Assembly: GCA_013153135.1 (NCBI GenBank)
Contig: JAADFA010000021.1
Span: 1 to 17,676, forward strand
Direction of reading: 5' to 3'
DNA from: Chloroflexota bacterium
GTDB lineage: Bacteria > Chloroflexota > Anaerolineae > Anaerolineales > DRMV01
DNA length: 17,676 bases
Shown: positions 13,342 to 17,676 of the stretch, piece by piece
Position numbering within the stretch: position 1 is the first letter of the stretch
Layout of the letters: each line of letters begins with the position of its first letter
Translations under genes and position numbers: made by a program
The notes under the pieces: generated by a model
Told to the model about the DNA's origin: nothing
Databases searched by the model: none
What the model saw: only the letters and a program-made list of their open reading frames with translations

Positions 13342-14334
13342 TTATGGGCGGCGCTGAGCAAGCGCGCGCATCTGCTCTAATCGGGCCGCACGCAGCTCGG
13401 GCAAAGGGTCCAGGGCCTGGAGCGCGCCCAGGGTCTCCTGCACGAAAGATGCCGCGACCGCGCCATAGAGGGCGGCTTCGAGCGGGTCATACGTCTTGAG
13501 ATACCCCACTGCAAACCCGCCTGCAAACGCCGCCTCGCGACCGCAGGGGTTCCGCAACCGTGCGGGGTAAAAGGGCACGAACCACGCGCGCGCCTCGCGC
13601 GGGACCGCGACGTGCGCGCCCTCGCCCGTAAAGATGATCACCACACGCGCACCCCACTGACCCAAGAGTTGGATAATGTCGTTTAAATCATCCGTCCACC
13701 CCGCGAACAGCGCGCGGGCCTGGGCCGCGGTCAAGAAGAACGCGGCGATATCCAACAGCAACGCGGGCATTTCCGCACGAAACGCGGGATGCATATACCC
13801 CGACCCAGCCATCAGCAGCACGTGCCGCGCACCCCGGCGCCGCACCTCCGCGGGGATGAGAAAGTGGGTCAAAAAGTCGTATGGGGTGAAAATGGCCGTT
13901 CGCGCCTCATCGGCCAGCCAAGCCGGGAGGTCGGTCATGCGCAACGTTTGCCGTCGGGCCTGGCGCTTCGAATCCAGGCCTGGAGGCGGAGGTTGGTAGT
14001 CCAACAGGCTGCGAGGGACGGTAAGGCCATAGCGCGCGAATAAGGGTGCGAGCGCGGTCACCCGGGCCTGGGGCGCGCAGATGCGCCGTATCTCCCATAC
14101 CTCATCCAAACGCCGCACCCCACGCACATCCCACCCCCGGGCGGCCAAATCCGCGAGCCACGCCTCAGGGTACGTGCGCGGAACCCGGCTGATGAGCCCA
14201 GGCGCCTCGTCCCACAAAGCGACCCCCACGGCCGCGTAAAGAGCATCCCCGCCCGGTACATCCAGCATCGGACGGCCGTCATAGGGCAACAAATATTCGC
14301 GCTGCAACGCACCCAACACCGCGTGAACCGGCAT
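13342..14334 (-). CDS. PfkB/ribokinase-fold protein with a degenerate catalytic motif
   Basis: The 330-aa protein follows the layout of PfkB sugar/nucleoside kinases: VPGGDALYAAVGVALW near the N terminus (26-41), IIFTGEGAHVAV (233-244) where family members have the VTxGxxG segment, and NPCGREAAFAGGFAVGYL (262-279) in place of the GAGDAFxxGF signature. In the signature the residues corresponding to the anion-hole GAG read GRE and the catalytic Asp is replaced by Ala (position 268). It may therefore bind a sugar-like ligand without phosphorylating it, or use another residue. ATG 14334 is chosen because TACAAT lies only 7 nt upstream, giving a leaderless mRNA; the frame upstream to 14454 would cross the divergent promoters. 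No operon partner is obvious. Confidence 0.75.
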   Translation of the reverse strand: MPVHAVLGALQREYLLPYDGRPMLDVPGGDALYAAVGVALWDEAPGLISRVPRTYPEAWLADLAARGWDVRGVRRLDEVWEIRRICAPQARVTALAPLFARYGLTVPRSLLDYQPPPPGLDSKRQARRQTLRMTDLPAWLADEARTAIFTPYDFLTHFLIPAEVRRRGARHVLLMAGSGYMHPAFRAEMPALLLDIAAFFLTAAQARALFAGWTDDLNDIIQLLGQWGARVVIIFTGEGAHVAVPREARAWFVPFYPARLRNPCGREAAFAGGFAVGYLKTYDPLEAALYGAVAASFVQETLGALQALDPLPELRAARLEQMRALAQRRP

Positions 14335-14341
14335 GGAGGCA

Positions 14342-14347
14342 ATTGTA
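14342..14347 (-). promoter_or_regulatory. Extended -10 element for the PfkB-like gene (leaderless)
   Basis: TGGTACAAT on the minus strand, with hexamer TACAAT ending 7 nt before ATG 14334. Transcription would start at about the A of the ATG, so no RBS is expected, and none is present. Confidence 0.65.
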
Positions 14348-14354
14348 CCAGGCC

Positions 14355-14390
14355 CATACGTCCGCGACGTGTGCCCCCGACGTACGTATG
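14355..14390. promoter_or_regulatory. Inverted repeat between divergent promoters, candidate operator
   Basis: CATACGTCCG (14355-14364) and CGTACGTATG (14381-14390) are inverted copies with nine of ten matching positions, separated by 16 nt. They lie between the two opposing -10 elements. The spacing of arm centres is 26 nt, compatible with a dimeric regulator contacting sites about two and a half turns apart. No regulator gene is adjacent. Confidence 0.45.
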
Positions 14391-14410
14391 TATCCCCCCA
14401 GGGAAGGTGA

Positions 14411-14416
14411 TACAAT
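14411..14416 (+). promoter_or_regulatory. Extended -10 element for the CAP-LysM gene (near-leaderless)
   Basis: TGATACAAT (14408-14416) with hexamer TACAAT 10 nt before ATG 14427. The predicted start near A14424 leaves a leader of about 3 nt. The in-frame ATG at 14415 overlaps the hexamer and could not be in the transcript. Confidence 0.65.
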
Positions 14417-14426
14417 GGCTGCCACC

Positions 14427-15506
14427 ATGGCCCGACAAGCACGCGTTTGCCCAAGATGGTGCTGGCTTGGCTTGTTGCTCGGGGGCTTAATTTGGGGGAT
14501 GGCCTGGCTCGTGCGCCCGAGCGCGGCCGCGCCCCTGGCCGTCGAGGCGTGCCCCGCGGACGACGTCAACACCCTGATTGCCCTCGCGAACCAAGTGCGC
14601 ACCGGAGCCGGGCAGGCCCCCTTTGAAGTGCATCCCATCCTCATGGCCGTCGCCCAAGCCCACAGTCAGTACCAGGCCGAAATCGGCCAGGGAACCCACA
14701 TCGGACCGGGTGGCTCACGACCAGCGGATCGGGTCAAGGCTGCGGGTTATGGCCAGGGCGCGTCATACGTCTACGTCTCCGAAAACATCGCGTGGGGCTA
14801 CTATATGACACCCCAGCGCGCGATCGAAATCTGGTTACCCTCCGCGCCCCACTACCATACCCTGACCGCGCCCCAGTACATCCACGTGGGTGCAGGGTGC
14901 GCGCGGCGGGCCGATGGGCGCGTGTACTTCACCCTCGTGGCCGCGGGCATCGCGGGCCAGGGGCCGCAGCCCACCTTTTTGCCCACCTCGACCCCGGTCC
15001 AACCTACACCCGCACCGCCCACCCCAACCTTGCCGTACGAACCTGTGCTGCCTGCAACTCCGCGCGCGGACGGCGCGGTTATCCACACCGTGCGCCGCGG
15101 CCAAACGCTGCTAATGATCGCACTCTCGTACCGCGTGCCCCTGGAAGACATCCTGCGCTACAACAACCTAACCGAAGACAGCCTGCTGCGCATCGGCCAG
15201 GAGCTGATCATCGTGCCCCCGCGCGGCACGGCCACTGCGGCGACGACCACACCAACACCCCCCGCCCTCGCGACGACCACCCCTACCACCACACCGTCGC
15301 CTATCATGCGCCTGGGCGAACCCCTCACCCATCAACCGCCCCTGGTCACGGCTACGGCTACACGAAGCCAAGCCGCCCCCTCCCCCAACCCCACCCCAAC
15401 CAACCCAAACGCCGCTCGCCCACCTGCCTGGCTCCTCGCCGCCTTGAGCGCTGGGCTCCTGATCGCCGCCCTCGGCTACGGCCTTAGCTTGCGACATCCT
15501 GCCTGA
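14427..15506 (+). CDS. Secreted CAP-domain protein with LysM domain and C-terminal membrane anchor
   Basis: The 359-aa protein has an N-terminal signal/anchor segment (basic start, hydrophobic 12-28, possible cleavage near ASAAA-type 32-35), a CAP/SCP domain (46-175), a Thr/Pro-rich linker (181-212), a LysM peptidoglycan-binding domain (218-264; VIHTVRRGQTL ... LRIGQELIIVP), a second Thr/Pro-rich linker (266-333) and a C-terminal helix (335-355). The CAP cavity residues are visible as H79, E119 (SENIAWG), E134 and H144; C42 and C158 could form a disulfide. Some bacterial CAP proteins bind lipids or act at the cell wall; here LysM suggests wall attachment. It is the divergent partner of the PfkB-like gene. 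Start at 14427 rather than 14415 follows from the promoter position. Confidence 0.92.
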   Translation: MARQARVCPRWCWLGLLLGGLIWGMAWLVRPSAAAPLAVEACPADDVNTLIALANQVRTGAGQAPFEVHPILMAVAQAHSQYQAEIGQGTHIGPGGSRPADRVKAAGYGQGASYVYVSENIAWGYYMTPQRAIEIWLPSAPHYHTLTAPQYIHVGAGCARRADGRVYFTLVAAGIAGQGPQPTFLPTSTPVQPTPAPPTPTLPYEPVLPATPRADGAVIHTVRRGQTLLMIALSYRVPLEDILRYNNLTEDSLLRIGQELIIVPPRGTATAATTTPTPPALATTTPTTTPSPIMRLGEPLTHQPPLVTATATRSQAAPSPNPTPTNPNAARPPAWLLAALSAGLLIAALGYGLSLRHPA

Positions 15507-15520
15507 ACGCGCGTTTTTGG

Positions 15521-15526
15521 TATCAT
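15521..15526 (+). promoter_or_regulatory. Putative extended -10 element for the ABC ATPase/cobT pair
   Basis: TGGTATCAT (15518-15526; hexamer TATCAT) lies 24 nt before ATG 15551. The predicted leader is about 18 nt and includes the perfect palindrome CCCGCGCGGG (15541-15550) directly before the ATG. There is no room for a cobalamin riboswitch in this leader. Confidence 0.5.
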
Positions 15527-15550
15527 CAAGGCCGTTCAACCCCGCGCGGG

Positions 15551-16396
15551 ATGATCGATATGCTCTTGATCCGCAACCTGGACGCCGGCTACCCGGGCCG
15601 CCCCGTGCTTCGTGGGGTCTCCCTCGAGGTGCCGCGCGGCCGCGTGACCGCGGTGCTCGGGCCCAACGGCGCGGGCAAGACCACCCTTATCCGCGCAATA
15701 ACCGGTCGCGCGAACGTCACGCAGGGCCGCGTGCAATGGCACGCGCGTGACCTTTTGCGCATGTCGCCTCGCGAGCGCGCGCGCATCCTGGCCGTGATCC
15801 CGCAAAGCCCCATCTGGCCGCCGCAATTCACCGTAGCCCAGGCCGTCTTGCTGGGCCGCACGCCCTACCTGCCCTGGTGGGGACAAGCCCGGCCTGAGGA
15901 CTGGGCCGCGGTGCAACGCGCACTCGCTGCGGTCGGCCTGCAAGCCATGGCCCAGCGCCCCCTGGCCGCGCTCTCCGGCGGCGAACGGCAACGTGTCTGG
16001 GTCGCTCGCGCTCTGGCCCAGGATACGCCGGTCTTGCTGTTCGATGAGCCTACAACGCACCTGGATTGGCATTACCAGCTCGCTATCCTGAACCTCGCGC
16101 GCGAGCAGGCGCATCGCTACGGCCGCGCGGTACTCGTGGTGTTGCACGACCTCAACCACGCGGCATGGTATGCAGACCATGTGGTGCTCTTGCACCAGGG
16201 CCGCGTGGTGGCCCATGGCGCACCACGCGCGGTACTCACGCCCGAACGCATTGCGCAGATATACCGCGTGGCCGTGGACGTGATCGAGCACGCGGGTCGG
16301 CCCGTGTTCGTCCCTCGCGTCTTGCCTTCGCCATCCACCGAGGGACCTGCCAGCCCTCCTCATCCCGCGCAGGCCACCCGAAACCCAGGAGGCTGA
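15551..16396 (+). CDS. ABC transporter ATPase of the iron/cobalamin (FecE/BtuD) class
   Basis: The 281-aa ATPase has Walker A GPNGAGKTT (37-45), a Q-loop in VIPQSP, signature LSGGERQRV, Walker B VLLFDEPTTHLD and H-loop VVLHDLNHA. The short distance after Walker A and the LGRTPYLPWW segment are typical of the siderophore/cobalamin uptake class. About 25 Pro/Ser-rich residues form an unusual tail. Its stop lies four bases before cobT and the cobT RBS is within its last codons, which favours cobalamin or a corrinoid precursor as cargo (BtuD-like). The permease and binding protein are not in the window. Start is ATG 15551 or ATG 15560; neither has a good RBS. Confidence 0.88.
   Translation: MIDMLLIRNLDAGYPGRPVLRGVSLEVPRGRVTAVLGPNGAGKTTLIRAITGRANVTQGRVQWHARDLLRMSPRERARILAVIPQSPIWPPQFTVAQAVLLGRTPYLPWWGQARPEDWAAVQRALAAVGLQAMAQRPLAALSGGERQRVWVARALAQDTPVLLFDEPTTHLDWHYQLAILNLAREQAHRYGRAVLVVLHDLNHAAWYADHVVLLHQGRVVAHGAPRAVLTPERIAQIYRVAVDVIEHAGRPVFVPRVLPSPSTEGPASPPHPAQATRNPGG
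16387..16392 (+). promoter_or_regulatory. Ribosome binding site of cobT inside the preceding gene
   Basis: AGGAGG 8 nt before ATG 16401, overlapping the last codons of the ABC ATPase gene; implies translational coupling. Confidence 0.85.
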
Positions 16397-16400
16397 GAAC

Positions 16401-17453
16401 ATGCTCTGGGAACGCGCGCGGACCCACATCCCCCCGCTGGATGAACGCGCGATGGAGCAGGCCCGGGAACGTCAGGCCCAGCTCACCAAACCGCCGGGCA
16501 GCCTGGGCCGCCTGGAAGATCTCGCCGTGCACCTGGCCGGTATCCAGGGCACGCCGCAGCCCCGCATACGTGAGAAGGTGTTCTTGGTTATGGCTGGCGA
16601 CCACGGTGTCACCGCGGAGGGGGTGAGCCCTTACCCCTCCGCGGTGACCGCGCAAATGGTGCTGAATTTCGTACACGGCGGCGCGGCCATCTCGGTGCTG
16701 GCCCGCTGGCACCGCGCGCGGCTTTGGGTGGTGGATGTCGGCGTCGCGTCCGATATCCCTGCCCATCCCCAGGTCTGGTCCATGAAGGTGCGCGCGGGCA
16801 CGGGCAACATCGCGCGCGAGCCAGCCATGACCCGAACAGAGGCCGAGGCCGCGCTAGAAGCTGGCGCGCAGGCTGTGGCGCGCGCGGCGGAGGCCGGTAT
16901 GGACGTGCTGGTGCTGGGCGAGATGGGCATTGGGAACACCACACCCGCGACCGCGTTGGCTGCAGTGTTCACCGGGCACCCCGTGGCTCGCTTGGTGGGC
17001 CGGGGCACAGGCCTTGACGACGCCGGGCTCGAGCGCAAACGGCGCGTGATCGAGCAAGCCCTGGCCCTGCACCAGCCGGACCCCTCGGACCCGGTCGGAG
17101 TGCTGGCGCGCGTAGGCGGCCTGGAAATCGGCGCACTGGCCGGGGCCATGTTGGCTGCGGCCGCGCGACGGGTGCCCATCGTGCTGGACGGGTTCATCGC
17201 CACCGCGGCCGCGCTGCTCGCGCACGCGCTCGCGCCGCGGGTGCGGGATTACCTCATCGCCGGACACCGATCGGCCGAAGGCGGCCATGGCCTGATGCTC
17301 GAGGCCCTGGACCTGGAACCCCTCTTAAACTTGGGTATGCGCCTGGGTGAAGGGAGCGGCGCCGCGGTCGCGCTGGCCGTTGTGGAGGCCGCATGCCGCT
17401 TGCACAACGAAATGGCCACCTTTGCAGAGGCCGGTGTCTCGCAGGCGACATAA
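16401..17453 (+). CDS. cobT: Nicotinate-nucleotide:dimethylbenzimidazole phosphoribosyltransferase
   Basis: The 350-aa enzyme moves phosphoribose from nicotinate mononucleotide to a base such as 5,6-dimethylbenzimidazole, giving the alpha-riboside phosphate used for the lower ligand of cobalamin. Clear family segments are KPPGSLGRLEDLA (30-42), MAGDHGVTAEGVSPYP (64-79), GEMGIGNTTPATAL (173-186), GRGTGLDD (200-207) and LDGFIATAAALL (262-273). The general base Glu, E317 in the Salmonella enzyme, is present in RLGEGSGA and falls at residue 317 here. Length matches the family (about 350). A strong RBS supports the start. Other cobamide assembly genes (cobS, cobU, cobC) would be expected nearby but are not in the window. 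Confidence 0.96.
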   Translation: MLWERARTHIPPLDERAMEQARERQAQLTKPPGSLGRLEDLAVHLAGIQGTPQPRIREKVFLVMAGDHGVTAEGVSPYPSAVTAQMVLNFVHGGAAISVLARWHRARLWVVDVGVASDIPAHPQVWSMKVRAGTGNIAREPAMTRTEAEAALEAGAQAVARAAEAGMDVLVLGEMGIGNTTPATALAAVFTGHPVARLVGRGTGLDDAGLERKRRVIEQALALHQPDPSDPVGVLARVGGLEIGALAGAMLAAAARRVPIVLDGFIATAAALLAHALAPRVRDYLIAGHRSAEGGHGLMLEALDLEPLLNLGMRLGEGSGAAVALAVVEAACRLHNEMATFAEAGVSQAT

Positions 17454-17468
17454 CATATCCAAAGGCCG

Positions 17469-17501
17469 AGGGGCCGGATCCGCCCTCTAGGGATCTGGCC
17501 C
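17469..17501. terminator. Strong hairpin between convergent genes, possible bidirectional terminator
   Basis: GGGGCCGGATCC (17469-17480) pairs with GGATCTGGCCCC (17490-17501) as a 12-bp stem with one G-T wobble and a 9-nt loop. It starts 15 nt after the cobT stop. No T-run follows on either strand, so it is not a classical intrinsic terminator, though it may stop polymerase with a factor or protect 3' ends. Confidence 0.5.
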
Positions 17502-17523
17502 CACAAACCTCTCATCCGGCCGG

Positions 17524-17676
17524 TCACGGGGCCAAGCACGCTCGCTTAGCCCCCCTCATCGCGAGGAAGCGCCACACCATTTTAGCGGGCAGGTTTCGCC
17601 GCCCGCGGACCAAGCGCGCGTCCAGCCGCCCGCTATCCACGCCGTTCCATGCCCCGCGCGCTGAGCCTGCCAGCTC
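17524..17676 (-). CDS. 3' end of an unidentified minus-strand gene entering from the right edge
   Basis: From the window edge the minus strand is open for 50 codons before TGA at 17526-17524. The peptide includes NGVDSGRLDARLVRG and ends LPAKMVWRFLAMRGAKRACL followed by AP. Third codon positions are strongly G/C, like the neighbours, whereas the other frames here are broken. It is convergent with cobT and separated by about 70 nt containing the hairpin. Too short to assign; the basic, Trp/Arg-rich end would fit a glycosyltransferase tail, but that is a guess. Confidence 0.5.
   Translation of the reverse strand, partial: ELAGSARGAWNGVDSGRLDARLVRGRRNLPAKMVWRFLAMRGAKRACLAP

Noticed and set aside
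15507..15550. Cobalamin riboswitch before the ABC ATPase/cobT genes
   Set aside because: The whole intergenic gap is 44 nt, far too short for the aptamer, and no B12-box-like sequence is visible.
15536..16429. 297-codon open frame on the minus strand
   Set aside because: Exact shadow of the ABC ATPase gene, whose Walker, signature and H-loop motifs prove the plus-strand reading.
17649..17676. Start of a plus-strand gene at the right edge (ATG 17649)
   Set aside because: Only nine codons are visible with no RBS, while the minus strand is open with coding-like third positions over the same bases.
1..17676. tRNA, rRNA, transposase, integrase, toxin-antitoxin, restriction or other defence genes
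   Set aside because: Looked for on both strands through the translations and intergenic gaps; none could be supported.

Overview
The window looks like a piece of a high-GC bacterial chromosome, most likely Chloroflexota (Anaerolineae-like). That placement is an inference from three things: a secreted CAP-LysM protein with Thr/Pro-rich linkers, a peptide-type ABC transporter whose permease carries a large external domain, and G-rich intergenic repeats of a kind I associate with such genomes. There are no rRNA, tRNA, IS, phage or CRISPR features. Most annotation rests on motifs read directly from the translations.

Layout. (1) 1-309 has no gene and is a C/T-rich (G/A-rich on the other strand) mosaic of short repeats. 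(2) 310-5579, minus strand, is a tightly packed probable operon. In transcription order it holds ccmC and a 53-aa ccmD-like gene (cytochrome c maturation, heme handling), a zinc MDR dehydrogenase, two paralogous four-helix membrane proteins, a membrane sensor histidine kinase and a membrane-anchored phospholipase D-like protein. A TATAAT element lies just upstream. (3) 5671-13199, minus strand, is a second probable operon: two permeases and two ATPases of the Dpp/Opp class, a 70-aa membrane protein, a diacylglycerol-kinase-type lipid kinase and a stand-alone XPB/Ssl2-like helicase-associated protein. No substrate-binding protein is encoded in the window. (4) 13342-14334, minus strand, is a PfkB-fold protein whose catalytic motif is degenerate. 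(5) Divergently from it, 14427-15506 encodes a secreted CAP-LysM-TM protein. The 92 bp between the two starts hold two -10 elements placed for leaderless or nearly leaderless transcripts and an inverted repeat that could be a shared operator. (6) 15551-17453, plus strand, pairs a FecE/BtuD-type ABC ATPase with cobT (cobalamin lower-ligand activation). (7) A minus-strand gene runs in from the right edge (stop at 17524), convergent with cobT, with a 12-bp hairpin between them.

The coherent themes are heme/cytochrome c biogenesis with a possible sensing module, solute import coupled to lipid phosphorylation, and cobamide salvage. The observations I would check first are: the shared extended -10 architecture (TGnTAnnAT) at four of five transcription-unit starts; the ccmCD-MDR-TM-TM-kinase-PLD operon; the PfkB protein lacking its catalytic Asp; and the DppC-type permease with a ~170-residue external insertion. 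I did not find anything I would call a defence system or a clearly new mobile element.
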